From JAHBXL01 sp038247555 (lineage in GTDB: Bacteria > Planctomycetota > Phycisphaerae > Phycisphaerales > UBA1924): a DNA stretch of 23,989 bases. Shown here piece by piece: positions 1-9,002 of this stretch. The stretch's first letter is position 1; each line of letters begins with the position of its first letter. The notes under the pieces were generated by a model. The model was not told the origin of the DNA and did no database searches. It saw only the letters and a list, made by a program, of their open reading frames with translations. The stretch covers positions 1 to 23,989 of the forward strand of contig JBBRUT010000044.1 of the NCBI GenBank assembly GCA_038247555.1, given 5' to 3'. Made by a program: the position numbers and the translations under genes.

Positions 1-1482
<1,482 letters not shown>

Positions 1483-1488
1483 GGGGGA

Positions 1489-1494
1489 AGTTTA
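1489..1494 (-). promoter_or_regulatory. TANNNT box 6 nt before the response regulator start
   Basis: The minus strand reads TAAACT, then six bases, then ATG; the TAA is also the ruvC stop. No Shine-Dalgarno is present. It may allow separate leaderless expression of the regulator, or the gene may rely on coupling to ruvC. Confidence 0.3.
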
Positions 1495-1992
1495 GCGTCG
1501 AATCGACGTGGTCCGCCGCATCGCGCACAGGGCGATGGCGATGGCGTCGGCGACGTCGGCCGGTTCGGGGCGGGTGGTCAGGCCGAGCTGCATCTTCGCG
1601 CTGTCCTGCATCTGCGACTTGCTGGCGTGGCCGTTGCCGGTGAGAGATTTTTTGACTTCGGTTGCGCCGAGCTCGACGACGCTGAGCTTGGCCTTTCGTG
1701 CCTGGAGCAGGATGATGCCGCGGGCGTGGCCCATCACGATGGCGGTCGTCGGGTGGGCGTAGTGGGCGTAGAGCTTCTCGACGGCGAGCGCGGCAGGCTT
1801 TACGCGGGCGATGATCTCGGCGAGGTCGGTATCGAGTTCCAGCAGGCGATCGGCGACGGTGGTCTTGGCGTTGAGGCGGATGACCCCGGCTTCGATGAGT
1901 GTTGCGCCAGACGGATTGCGGGAGGCGCGAGCGAGCTCGAGGCAGGCGAAGCCGGTGAGACGCAGGCCGGGATCGATGCCGAGGATGCGCAA
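1492..1992 (-). CDS. ruvC: RuvC, crossover junction endodeoxyribonuclease
   Basis: RuvC cuts Holliday junctions with RuvAB during recombinational repair. The product of 166 aa matches the usual 165-175 aa. The four acidic catalytic residues are in place: D7 in ILGIDPGL, E72 in LAVEKLYAH, and D146 and D149 in PADVADAIAIALC. The spacing is close to that of E. coli D7/E66/D138/D141. I place the start at a TTG (1992-1990). An AAGGA Shine-Dalgarno lies 7 nt upstream and overlaps the ribE stop as TAAGGA. The open frame extends back to an ATG at 2142, but that adds 50 residues antiparallel to nothing in the family and runs inside ribE. Translation is probably coupled to ribE. Family assignment is firm and the start is likely. 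Confidence 0.93.
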   Translation of the reverse strand: MRILGIDPGLRLTGFACLELARASRNPSGATLIEAGVIRLNAKTTVADRLLELDTDLAEIIARVKPAALAVEKLYAHYAHPTTAIVMGHARGIILLQARKAKLSVVELGATEVKKSLTGNGHASKSQMQDSAKMQLGLTTRPEPADVADAIAIALCAMRRTTSIRR

Positions 1993-1999
1993 AAGGGGT

Positions 2000-2004
2000 T
2001 CCTT
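2000..2004 (-). promoter_or_regulatory. Ribosome binding site of ruvC, overlapping the ribE stop
   Basis: The minus strand reads TAAGGA. The TAA is the ribE stop codon and AAGGA is the Shine-Dalgarno placed 7 nt before the TTG start of ruvC. This sets the ruvC start and suggests translational coupling. Confidence 0.7.
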
Positions 2005-2686
2005 ATCGCCGCGATCGAGGTGAAGGCGAGGGGCGGCTCGAAGCTTTGCGCTTGCTGGCTTTCGGCCGGCCGCGGCTGGCGGAGCGCTGCGCCCAGGTGA
2101 GGATGGTTTTGACGACCATGTCGACCTCGATGTTGGCGCCATCGCCGGGTTGCAAGGCTTCGAGCGTGGTGAGCTTGAGGGTGGTGGGGATCAGTGCGAC
2201 CTCGAAGCCGTCGGGGTAGACCCGGGCGATGGTGAGGGAGACGCCGTTGAGGCAGACCGAGCCCTTGGGCATGATGAACTCGCGAAGGTCCGCGGGCAGC
2301 CGGAGCCGGACCCGCCAGTCGTTGCCGCGGCGGACAGAGGCGACGGTTGCGAGACCGTCAACATGCCCCTGAACAAGGTGTCCACCAAGGAGGGTGGTGG
2401 GGGTGACGGCATGTTCGAGGTTGACCGGGCTGCCGGTACGGAGCCCGCCGAGGGTGGTGCGGCTCAGAGTCTCGGGGATGGCGACGAACTCCAGCGAGCG
2501 GGAGCGGGCGGCCGGGCGGTTGTCGACGGTGAGGCAGACTCCGCAAACACTGATGGAATCCCCATGCCTGGGCCGGTGGTCCCAGGAACCGGGGTCGATC
2601 GTGAGCCGAACCGGAGCATCCGGGCCGCGGCTGGCTCGTTCGAGTTTTCGTACGATTCCGACAGCCTGGACAAGTCCCGTGAACAT
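2003..2686 (-). CDS. ribE: Riboflavin synthase (alpha subunit)
   Basis: This enzyme dismutates two 6,7-dimethyl-8-ribityllumazines into riboflavin and the pyrimidine donor, the last step of riboflavin synthesis. The protein has 227 aa with two lumazine-binding repeats. The first starts at MFTGLVQAVG with CGVCLTV (48-54) and GGHLVQGHVDG (101-111). The second has GSVCLNGVSLTI (142-153), ending with NIEVDMVVKTI. The start at MFTGLV is the near-invariant family N-terminus, so the in-frame extension of 116 residues upstream is rejected. A tail of about 27 residues rich in Ser, Arg and Lys (200-227) is not part of the catalytic fold. There is no clear Shine-Dalgarno; a TACGCT box lies 7 nt before the ATG. 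ruvC and the response regulator follow on the same strand. Other riboflavin genes are not nearby. Confidence 0.95.
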   Translation of the reverse strand: MFTGLVQAVGIVRKLERASRGPDAPVRLTIDPGSWDHRPRHGDSISVCGVCLTVDNRPAARSRSLEFVAIPETLSRTTLGGLRTGSPVNLEHAVTPTTLLGGHLVQGHVDGLATVASVRRGNDWRVRLRLPADLREFIMPKGSVCLNGVSLTIARVYPDGFEVALIPTTLKLTTLEALQPGDGANIEVDMVVKTILTWAQRSASRGRPKASKRKASSRPSPSPRSRR

Positions 2687-2693
2687 GGCCCTG

Positions 2694-2699
2694 AGCGTA
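2694..2699 (-). promoter_or_regulatory. TANNNT box 7 nt before the ribE start
   Basis: The minus strand reads TACGCT, then 7 nt, then ATG. This spacing would put the transcription start at or next to the start codon. The same hexamer and spacing precede the BtuF-like gene at 22352. A -35 element is not seen. It is a candidate leaderless promoter. Confidence 0.4.
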
Positions 2700-2739
2700 G
2701 CCGCGGGGGTTGTGAAGTTTGGGGGTTTTGGGGTCCGGC

Positions 2740-2768
2740 TTGACGGTTCCCCCGGGGGGGTTGATACT
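2740..2768 (+). promoter_or_regulatory. Candidate sigma-70-type promoter for the beta-propeller lipoprotein gene
   Basis: TTGACG (2740-2745) and GATACT (2763-2768) are separated by 17 nt, of which most is a run of C then G. They match the -35 box at 5 of 6 and the -10 box at 4 of 6 positions. A start near 2775 would give a leader of about 85 nt to the ATG at 2862. The site lies in the ribE/lipoprotein divergent gap. Confidence 0.45.
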
Positions 2769-2861
2769 GCTTGCCCCTGAGAGCTTGTTTGCCCGTGCCA
2801 GAACCCCCCGGCCCCCGCCCAATGAGGGCACCCGGAACCATCGCAGGAAAGGCCGACCACG

Positions 2862-4037
2862 ATGCCCGTTGACCAGCCCGCGTCGAGAATCCGTCGTCCG
2901 TTGAACCGTTGTGTGCCATTCCGGGCGATCGCGGGCCTGGTGCTTGCCTGCTTGGGCTCTCTTGCCGGATGCGAATCCGACATGGTCGAATCCGTTGCGC
3001 CCGAGTCGCGGGCGGCGCTCGTGCCGGTGCACACCGAGCAGTATGCGAAGCTGGGTTACCGCATCGACTGGCGCGGCTTTCCGACGATGTTTGCGGGGTC
3101 GACCTTGCAGTTCTTGAATGTCGCGGGCGATGTCATCCTGGCGCAGGACACTGCCGGGGTGCTGAGCGTGCTGGAAGACCGGAGCGGAGAGCGGCGGTGG
3201 TCGGATCAACCGGCGCAGTCGCTTACCAAGTTCACCGGCAACATTCGCGATGACAATCGCATCATCTGCTCGAGCGAATCGGAGGCGTACTTCTTCGACA
3301 TCGAGACGGGCAACCTGCTCGACAAGCAGCGTCTGGAGCGCGTGGTGAATACGCGGCCGACGAAGGTCGGCGACATTCTGGTGTATGGCTGCTCCGATGG
3401 GCAGGTGCTCGGGCATCTGACACTCAACGGGTTCCGGCAGTGGGGCTCGGGCCTTGACGGGTCGATCGACACCGACCCGGTGCAGTTTGGCGAAGACACC
3501 GCCGTAGCGCTGGTATCCTCGCGCGGGGAGATCCTGGTCATTGACGGGATCTCGGGGTACTCGATCGGCCGCGGCAGGGTGTTCGCTGGTCCGGGCGCAC
3601 CGCTTGGCGCCTCGGACTCGACACTGTTCATCGCCAGCCTGGATCATTCGCTGTACGCGGTCTCTCGCACTTCCGCGGCGACGCTCTGGCGGCACCGCAC
3701 GGAAGAGCCGCTGCGTTCGGCGCCGGTGCATCACGAGGGCGTTGTGTACTGCGATCTTGGAACACCCGGGCTGACCGCGTTTAACAGCGCGACGGGCCAG
3801 ATTGTGTGGCAGAACAAGGCCGCGCACGGTGTGCTGACGGCGGTGCGCAAGGGCCGGCTGGTGTTCTGGAATGCCTCGAACTCGACGGCGACCACGATTG
3901 ACCCGGCGCGTGGGGATGTGATCGACACGGTGACGCTCGATAGGGTGAAGTTCCTGCGTGCGCAGCCGATGGTCGACGGCAACCTGTATGGCGCAACGGC
4001 GAACGGCGTAGTTTTCAAGCTTGTGCCCCGGAACTGA
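2862..4037 (+). CDS. PQQ-like beta-propeller repeat lipoprotein
   Basis: This is a probable cell-envelope lipoprotein of 391 aa. After a basic N-terminus, a hydrophobic stretch (about 21-35) ends in the lipobox SLAGC with C37 as the lipid-attachment residue. The rest is an eight-bladed-type propeller of PQQ/BamB-like repeats. Visible blade signatures include GDVILAQDTAGVLSVLE, GDILVYGCSDGQVLG, DSTLFIASLDHSLYAVS with LWRHR, and EGVVYCDLGTPGLTAFN followed by GQIVWQ. The catalytic residues of PQQ dehydrogenases are not recognisable, so an enzymatic role is unlikely. BamB in outer-membrane assembly is the closest known role but is only an analogy. The start is supported by an AGGAAAGG-like Shine-Dalgarno about 9 nt upstream. 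purH follows 33 nt later, possibly cotranscribed. Confidence 0.85.
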   Translation: MPVDQPASRIRRPLNRCVPFRAIAGLVLACLGSLAGCESDMVESVAPESRAALVPVHTEQYAKLGYRIDWRGFPTMFAGSTLQFLNVAGDVILAQDTAGVLSVLEDRSGERRWSDQPAQSLTKFTGNIRDDNRIICSSESEAYFFDIETGNLLDKQRLERVVNTRPTKVGDILVYGCSDGQVLGHLTLNGFRQWGSGLDGSIDTDPVQFGEDTAVALVSSRGEILVIDGISGYSIGRGRVFAGPGAPLGASDSTLFIASLDHSLYAVSRTSAATLWRHRTEEPLRSAPVHHEGVVYCDLGTPGLTAFNSATGQIVWQNKAAHGVLTAVRKGRLVFWNASNSTATTIDPARGDVIDTVTLDRVKFLRAQPMVDGNLYGATANGVVFKLVPRN

Positions 4038-4070
4038 TTTCCTTCACACTGACGCCAGGCGTTCACTCTT

Positions 4071-5708
4071 ATGCCGGAACTTGTCACGATCCGCCGGGCG
4101 CTTCTCTCCGTCAGCGACAAAACCGATCTGATCCCGTTTGCGCGTGCGCTGCGCGAACGCGGGGTGGAGATTGTCTCGACGGGCGGGACGGCGAAGGCGC
4201 TGAGCGCGGCGGGGATCGAGGTCATTGCGGTCGAGAAGGTCACAGGGTTTCCGGAGGGGCTTGACGGTCGCGTGAAGACGCTGCACCCCGCGGTGCACGG
4301 CGGGCTGCTGGCGGTGCGGGACCTGCCCGCGCACGCGGCGTTCCTCAAGACGCACAACATCACGCCGATCGATCTGGTGTGCATCAACCTGTACCCGTTT
4401 GAAGAAACGGTGAGCAAGGCGGGTGTGTCGCTCAACGAGGCGATCGAGAACATCGATGTGGGCGGGCCGGCGATGATTCGCGGCGCTGCGAAGAACTATC
4501 AATGGGTGACGGTGATTCCGTCGCCGCAGTATTACGACCGGATTGTGTCGGAGATGGATGCCAACGGCGGGGCGACGACGCTTCGGACTCGGGCGGAGCT
4601 GGCGACCGCGGCGTTTGGCAAGACGGCTGAGTATGACGCGTCGATCGCGACGTTCCTTGGCCGGCGCACTCCGGGCGCGTTCCCGCAGGTGTTGAAGATC
4701 TCGTACACCAAGGTCGATGAGCTTCGCTACGGCGAGAACCCGCATCAGGAGGCCGCGCTTTATCGCGACCCGTCTTCGATCGGGCCGACGGTTGTGAACG
4801 CCAAGCAGCTCCACGGCAAGGAGCTGTCGTACAACAACATTCTGGATGCCGCGGCCGCGCTGGAGGCGGCGCGGTCGCTGGGAAAGATCTCGGCGCTGCC
4901 GGCTTTGGCGAGCTTCCCCGCGTGCGCGGTGGTGGTGAAGCACACCAACCCGTGCGGCGCGGCGATGGCGATAAGCCTTGCCCGCGCGGTGGATCGCGCA
5001 ATCGCGGGGGACCCGGTCGCGGCGTACGGCGGCATTCTGGCGACGAACCAGCGTGTGGATCTGGCCGCGGCGAAGGTGATCGCGGGTGAGAAGAACTTCT
5101 TTGAGGTGATCATCGCGCCGGAGTTTGAGCCCGGCGCGCTGGCCGTGCTGCGCGAGCGGTGGGTGAATGTGCGGCTGCTGGCGGTTGGTGATCACGCATC
5201 GTCGGTGGCGCGGAAGCTTGAGTATCGCTCGGTACCGGGCGGGATGATCGTGCAAGACCGGGATGTTGCGCCATCGGAGCCGACGCGGTGGGAGAAGAAG
5301 GCGGGGCCCGATGCGCCGCGTGAGTTGCACGCCGCGGCGATCGCGATGGAGACGCTCGTTAAGTATGTGTCGAGCAACGCGGTGGTGATCGGCGGGGTGG
5401 ATGCGGCGGACGGGCCCGCGGGCGATTCGTCGCCGTGCATCCGGCTGTTTGGCGTGGGATCGGGGCAGGTGGATCGGGTTTCGGCGTGTCGGCTCGCGGC
5501 GGCAAGGGCGGGGGCGAGCGCGCAGGGCGCGGCCGCAGCGGGGGATGCGTTCTTCCCGTTCCCCGATGGCCCGGCGGTGCTGATCGAGGCGGGGGTGAAG
5601 ATGATCGTGCACCCGGGCGGCTCGAAGCGCGATCAGGAAACGATCGATCTGTGCCAGCAGCGCGGGGTGACGTGCGTGGTGACGGGGATGCGGCACTTCA
5701 GGCATTGA
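4071..5708 (+). CDS. purH: Bifunctional AICAR formyltransferase / IMP cyclohydrolase
   Basis: PurH carries out the last two steps of de novo IMP synthesis. The length of 545 aa is slightly above the usual 510-530. The N-terminal IMP cyclohydrolase domain (about 1-200) shows LLSVSDK, VSTGGTAKAL, VTGFPEGLDGRVKTLHP and the CINLYPF stretch. The C-terminal AICAR transformylase domain contains LRYGENPHQ, GKELSYNNILD, the catalytic KHTNPCGAA motif, PVAAYGGILA, GSGQVDRVSA and the terminal DAFFPFPDG...HPGGSKRDQE block. No Shine-Dalgarno of good quality is seen before the ATG, but the N-terminus agrees with the family. Upstream is the lipoprotein gene on the same strand; downstream lies a long non-coding stretch. 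No other purine gene is adjacent. Confidence 0.97.
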   Translation: MPELVTIRRALLSVSDKTDLIPFARALRERGVEIVSTGGTAKALSAAGIEVIAVEKVTGFPEGLDGRVKTLHPAVHGGLLAVRDLPAHAAFLKTHNITPIDLVCINLYPFEETVSKAGVSLNEAIENIDVGGPAMIRGAAKNYQWVTVIPSPQYYDRIVSEMDANGGATTLRTRAELATAAFGKTAEYDASIATFLGRRTPGAFPQVLKISYTKVDELRYGENPHQEAALYRDPSSIGPTVVNAKQLHGKELSYNNILDAAAALEAARSLGKISALPALASFPACAVVVKHTNPCGAAMAISLARAVDRAIAGDPVAAYGGILATNQRVDLAAAKVIAGEKNFFEVIIAPEFEPGALAVLRERWVNVRLLAVGDHASSVARKLEYRSVPGGMIVQDRDVAPSEPTRWEKKAGPDAPRELHAAAIAMETLVKYVSSNAVVIGGVDAADGPAGDSSPCIRLFGVGSGQVDRVSACRLAAARAGASAQGAAAAGDAFFPFPDGPAVLIEAGVKMIVHPGGSKRDQETIDLCQQRGVTCVVTGMRHFRH

Positions 5709-6105
5709 GGGAAGAAGCGTCGTGCTTGGTGGAACTTAGCGTGATGCCTTGAAGGCGAGCATCGCGAACCCATGGCGCTTGTGGGTGCGCACGAGCGCAA
5801 GCGCACCGGCCCCGCCCAAAGCTGCGGGACCGGTGGCACTTCAAGACGAGGGGGCAGTGTGGGCAGCCGCCGATCGTGAATGTCTGAATCTGCACCGGTC
5901 CGCTGAGAGGCGCGGGCGTCGTGCCATGTCCGAATGTGCTGTCTTGGTCCCCTCGGTCCCTGCTCCCTTCCGGACTTTGTGAATCTTCCGTCAGCCCGAA
6001 CACATTCCTGCCGCGCAAAGTCGACGCGGAAAGTGGTGGCACCTATGCTGATACCGGTCAGATTTGTGAAACTCACCGCCGCCGAGAGGCGACGGAGAGA
6101 GCATC
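5709..6105 (+). other. Intergenic region of about 400 nt with hairpins, no gene seen
   Basis: No frame on either strand has family-like sequence or a credible ribosome site. It holds an inverted repeat (5696-5705 with 5744-5754, CTTCAGGCAT against ATGCCTTGAAG) that straddles the purH stop, a 7-bp hairpin (5784-5790 with 5801-5807), and a strong 12-bp hairpin at 5804-5835. The minus strand of 5940-5979 is a GGGA-rich tract. The purH terminator and the promoter for the HNH gene presumably lie here, but I cannot fix either. Confidence 0.6.
5804..5835. repeat. Palindromic hairpin with CACCGG/CCGGTG ends
   Basis: CACCGGCCCCGC (5804-5815) pairs with GCGGGACCGGTG (5824-5835) over 12 positions with one mismatch, around an 8-nt loop. 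It is followed by GCAC. There is no T-run, so it is not a classical terminator. The outer CACCGG/CCGGTG arms are shared with the palindrome at 14433-14452, which suggests a REP-like family, though two copies in one window are weak evidence. Confidence 0.5.
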
Positions 6106-6858
6106 ATGAGCGCTCCCCGAGCCAGAACGGCTGCAATCCGTCAGGCTGCCCTTGAAGAAGCGGCCGGGGGGTCGGACCCGCTTGTGGGTAGCCCAGCCTG
6201 GGGGGGCGGCTGGAGCGGCGGGGCTGGCGGCATCGCTCTTCCCTCGGCACTTGATACCAAAGTTCTTGTCCTCAACAAGCTGTACGTGGCTGTGCGGGTG
6301 GTCTCGGCGCGGCGGGCGTTCTCGCTTTTGTGCCGCGAGCTGGCAGAGGTCATCCACGTCGATGAGGGCAAGTACATCAACTACGACTTCGAGTCGTGGG
6401 CGGAGCTGTCGGCGTTACGGAAGACGTTTGAGCCGGACAAGCACGACTGGATCAAGACTGTTCGGATCGATCTCGCGGTGCCGCGGGTGATCCGTCTGCT
6501 CGGGTATGACCGGCTGCCGGCACAGATCGTGAAGCTGAACCGGCGCAACCTGTTTGCGCGCGACAGGAACCAGTGCCAGTATTGCGGCAGGATCTTCCCG
6601 ACGAGCGAGCTCTCCATCGACCACGTCAAGCCGCGCACGCAGGGGGGTGGCGAGTCGTGGGAGAACCTCGTGTGTTCGTGCGTGAAGTGCAACGCTCGCA
6701 AGGGCGGGCGAACGCCCGACCAGGCGAGCATGAAGCTGGTCCGCGCACCTGTAAAGCCCAAGCGCAACCCGCTGATCACGCTGCGGCTCGGGCAGGAAAG
6801 GTATTCATCGTGGAAGGCGTTCCTCGATGATGCGTACTGGAATGTCGAACTGAAATGA
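6106..6858 (+). CDS. HNH endonuclease family protein
   Basis: The protein has 250 aa. The C-terminal half holds an HNH nuclease module: zinc knuckle CQYC (157-160), DH at 172-173, N187 in the ENLV stretch, and a second knuckle CVKC (192-195) followed by N196. The module ends in KGGRTP, as in the HNH_5-like group. Before it comes a conserved N-terminal domain beginning at VLVLNKLYVAVRVVSARRAF (53-72). The first 50 residues are low-complexity, Gly/Ala/Trp-rich and probably not conserved. The start is supported by a GGAGAGAG stretch upstream. Free-standing proteins with this N-terminal domain are found in planctomycetes and other phyla. Their substrate is not established, so DNA cleavage is inferred from the fold. 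No restriction or phage genes are adjacent. Confidence 0.88.
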   Translation: MSAPRARTAAIRQAALEEAAGGSDPLVGSPAWGGGWSGGAGGIALPSALDTKVLVLNKLYVAVRVVSARRAFSLLCRELAEVIHVDEGKYINYDFESWAELSALRKTFEPDKHDWIKTVRIDLAVPRVIRLLGYDRLPAQIVKLNRRNLFARDRNQCQYCGRIFPTSELSIDHVKPRTQGGGESWENLVCSCVKCNARKGGRTPDQASMKLVRAPVKPKRNPLITLRLGQERYSSWKAFLDDAYWNVELK

Positions 6859-6879
6859 TGCGTCGCCCGGGCGGCGTGA

Positions 6880-7200
6880 TCAGGACTTGGCCTTCTTCGG
6901 GCCCGTCTTGGCGCCCGCGGCGAGGGTCATCGCATCGATCTTCGCGGCGAGGTCGAAATCCTTCTCGGTGATGCCACCGGCATCGTGCGTGTTCAGCGAG
7001 AGCGTGACCTTGTTGTAGCGGATCAGGATGTCCGGGTGGTGCTGCGCGGCCTCGGCCGCGACGGCGACTTTGTCGACAAAGGTCATCGCTTCGACGAAGT
7101 CCTTGAAGTGGAAGGTGCGCTGGATCGCGCCACCGGATTCGGACCAGTCGGGCCGGGCGGTGAGCATGCCGGTGATCTGTGCATCGGTCAACTTGTCCAT
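6880..7200 (-). CDS. 4a-hydroxytetrahydrobiopterin dehydratase (pterin-4a-carbinolamine dehydratase)
   Basis: This small enzyme dehydrates the 4a-carbinolamine of tetrahydropterin to recycle the cofactor of aromatic amino acid hydroxylases. It has 106 aa, the usual 95-115. The active-site signature is AAQHHPDILIRYNKVTLSL (His54, His55, Pro56), followed by the THDAGGIT segment with His72. The C-terminal tail is Lys/Ala-rich. The ATG at 7200 has a GGAGG Shine-Dalgarno 9 nt upstream; the longer in-frame extension to 7365 would run into the gluQ start and is rejected. It converges on the HNH gene with 21 nt between. No phenylalanine hydroxylase gene is in the window, so its metabolic partner is unknown; in many bacteria this protein occurs without one. 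Confidence 0.93.
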   Translation of the reverse strand: MDKLTDAQITGMLTARPDWSESGGAIQRTFHFKDFVEAMTFVDKVAVAAEAAQHHPDILIRYNKVTLSLNTHDAGGITEKDFDLAAKIDAMTLAAGAKTGPKKAKS

Positions 7201-7317
7201 CGCCGTCGGCCTCCGCCTTGGTTTCGTTTCGTCAATCCTCGACACGCCGCGGCCACCCGACGGCCGCACCCGCCCTCTTGGGGCAGGGGGCAGTGTATCG
7301 TGTCGGGGGGCTTGGTC

Positions 7318-8376
7318 ATGCGGGGGAATGTATTGCGGGGTCAGCCTGCCCCTTGCGAGCCACAAGTGCCTGTTGTTACCAGACTTGCACCATCACCCAC
7401 CGGCGCCTTGCACCTTGGTAACGCCCGGACGTTCCTGGTGAACTGGGCGATTGCGCGGCAACGGGGGTGGTCGATCCCGCTGCGGATCGAGGATCTGGAC
7501 ACGCCGCGGGTGAAGGCGGGGGCGATCGGCGGGGTAATTGAAACGCTGCGGTGGCTGGGGATTGATTGGGATGTGTGGCCGGAGGCGGCGAAGCCGCCGG
7601 GCCGGGAAGAGCTGAACGGGGTGATGGTGCAATCCGACGACTTGGAGCCGTACAGGGCGGCGATGCGGTCGCTGGCGGCGAAGGGGCTTGCGTATCCGTG
7701 CATGCTGAGCCGCGGCGAGATCGAGGCGGTATCGAGCGCGCCGCAGGAGGGAGCCCACGAGACGCCGTTTCCGACGGCACTCCGGCCGCGGGAGGCGGGC
7801 AGGCGGATCGATTTCGATGCTGCTTGGGGGGAGGGCGGGGGGGAGGTGCCGAACTGGCGATTCTGCACGCCGCCGGGAGAGGTGGGGTTTGTGGATGGGT
7901 TTGCGGGAGAGCAGCGGATCGACCCCTCGCAGACGGTCGGGGACTTTGTGCTGTGGACCAGGCGGGGGCAGCCCTCGTATCAGCTTGCGGTTGTTGTGGA
8001 TGACCATCGGCAGGGTGTGACGCAGATTGTGCGGGGCGATGACCTGCTGGATTCGGCGGCGAGGCAGTTGCTGCTGTGGCGGGCCTTGGGATACTTGCCG
8101 GAGCCGACGTTCATGCACCTTCCGCTGGTGCTTGGGCCGGATGGGCGGCGGCTGGCCAAACGGCACGGGGACACGAGGATCGACCACTACCGCGCGAAGG
8201 GTGTGCCCGCGGCGGCGGTGATCGGGCTGATCGCTTTCTGGAGCGGGGTGAATGGGGCGCGGCAGCAACTGGATGCGAAGGCGTTCATGGCTTCGCTCAA
8301 TCTGGATACGATTCCTGCCGGCCCGAAGACCTTCACAGATGAGGATGACCGATGGTTGCTTTCCCAGGCACGCTGA
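7318..8376 (+). CDS. gluQ: Glutamyl-Q tRNA(Asp) synthetase
   Basis: GluQ-RS is a truncated glutamyl-tRNA synthetase that attaches glutamate to queuosine in tRNA(Asp). At 352 aa it has the class I catalytic domain but no anticodon-binding domain. APSPTGALHLGNART carries the HIGH equivalent, PLRIEDLDTPR follows, the central block is QLAVVVDDHRQGVTQIVRGDDL, and RRLAKRHGDTR is the KMSKS equivalent typical of this family. The family zinc site is degraded: YPCMLSRGEI keeps one Cys where E. coli has CxC, and the later Tyr-x-x-x-Cys region reads FPTALRP. The ATG at 7318 follows a run of G. The alternative that it is a discriminating GluRS is unlikely given the length. The next gene overlaps its end by 25 nt. 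Confidence 0.88.
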   Translation: MRGNVLRGQPAPCEPQVPVVTRLAPSPTGALHLGNARTFLVNWAIARQRGWSIPLRIEDLDTPRVKAGAIGGVIETLRWLGIDWDVWPEAAKPPGREELNGVMVQSDDLEPYRAAMRSLAAKGLAYPCMLSRGEIEAVSSAPQEGAHETPFPTALRPREAGRRIDFDAAWGEGGGEVPNWRFCTPPGEVGFVDGFAGEQRIDPSQTVGDFVLWTRRGQPSYQLAVVVDDHRQGVTQIVRGDDLLDSAARQLLLWRALGYLPEPTFMHLPLVLGPDGRRLAKRHGDTRIDHYRAKGVPAAAVIGLIAFWSGVNGARQQLDAKAFMASLNLDTIPAGPKTFTDEDDRWLLSQAR

Positions 8377-8903
8377 AACTGATGTTTGCGATGATGATGC
8401 TGACGGGCGCAATGGTCGGGAGCGGCTGCGTGGAGAAGGACACGGTGAGCACGGGCGTGGCCACGGTGAAAGTCGGCGGGAAGACGTGCTTCCTGGAGAT
8501 CGCGGCCGACCCCGATACACGGATGAAGGGGCTGGGGGGACGGACGCAGATCGAAGACAACGGGGGGATGATCTTTGTATTCCCCGCGACGCAGGTGATG
8601 GTGCAGAGCTTTGTGATGCGGGACTGCCCGATCGACATCGACATCATCTACACCGATGGGGTGGGGCGGATGCTTGCGATGCACGAGATGAAGAAGGAAG
8701 CCCCGCGCGACCCGGCGAAAGATGAAGGCAAGGAGGGGGACATGACCAACGCCGCGTACGACAAACGGCTGCCCCGATACTCGAGCCGTTATCCGGCGAC
8801 GTTTGCGATTGAACTGAAGGCCGGGTCGATTAAGACTCTGGGCCTGAAGGAGGGCGATCTCGCCGTGTTCGACCATGCTGCTCTCAAGAAGCTGGCTCGG
8901 TAG
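8352..8903 (+). CDS. DUF192 family protein, probable lipoprotein
   Basis: The protein has 183 aa. An N-terminal hydrophobic segment (about 7-24) ends in VGSGC with C26, a weak lipobox, so it is probably exported and perhaps lipidated. The DUF192 core is clear: TRMKGLGGRTQIEDNGGMIFVF, then QSFVMRDCPIDIDIIYTDG, and the C-terminal KEGDLAVFDH. A charged Lys/Asp/Glu-rich loop (about 115-140) interrupts the domain. The molecular role of DUF192 is unknown. The start at 8352 has GAGG 7 nt upstream and overlaps the gluQ end by 25 nt, which suggests coupling. An ATG at 8382 is possible but has no Shine-Dalgarno. Confidence 0.85.
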   Translation: MVAFPGTLKLMFAMMMLTGAMVGSGCVEKDTVSTGVATVKVGGKTCFLEIAADPDTRMKGLGGRTQIEDNGGMIFVFPATQVMVQSFVMRDCPIDIDIIYTDGVGRMLAMHEMKKEAPRDPAKDEGKEGDMTNAAYDKRLPRYSSRYPATFAIELKAGSIKTLGLKEGDLAVFDHAALKKLAR

Positions 8904-9002
8904 GCCGATTCCCACGCTTTGGCAGGAAGCTCACCTGGGGTTCGCGGCCCGTACGCAGGGCGCCGGACCAAGGCGTGATGCTTCTGCCGGAGGCAGCCGG
9001 GC

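Noticed and set aside
2358..3827. Minus-strand open frame of 489 codons
   Set aside because: It overlaps ribE in another frame and the lipoprotein gene in antisense. Both of those have clear family motifs; this has none.
4044..5705. Minus-strand open frame of 553 codons
   Set aside because: It is the antisense of purH, rich in Arg, Pro and His as expected from high-GC codon bias.
6040..6056. Sigma-54-like promoter TGGCAC-N5-CTGAT upstream of the HNH gene
   Set aside because: The -24 half is good but the -12 GC is missing, so it is below what I would accept despite the sigma-54 activator in the window.
5633..6076. Minus-strand frames of 114 and 147 codons after purH
   Set aside because: They lack ribosome sites and family motifs, run into the purH end, and contain the hairpins of the non-coding stretch.
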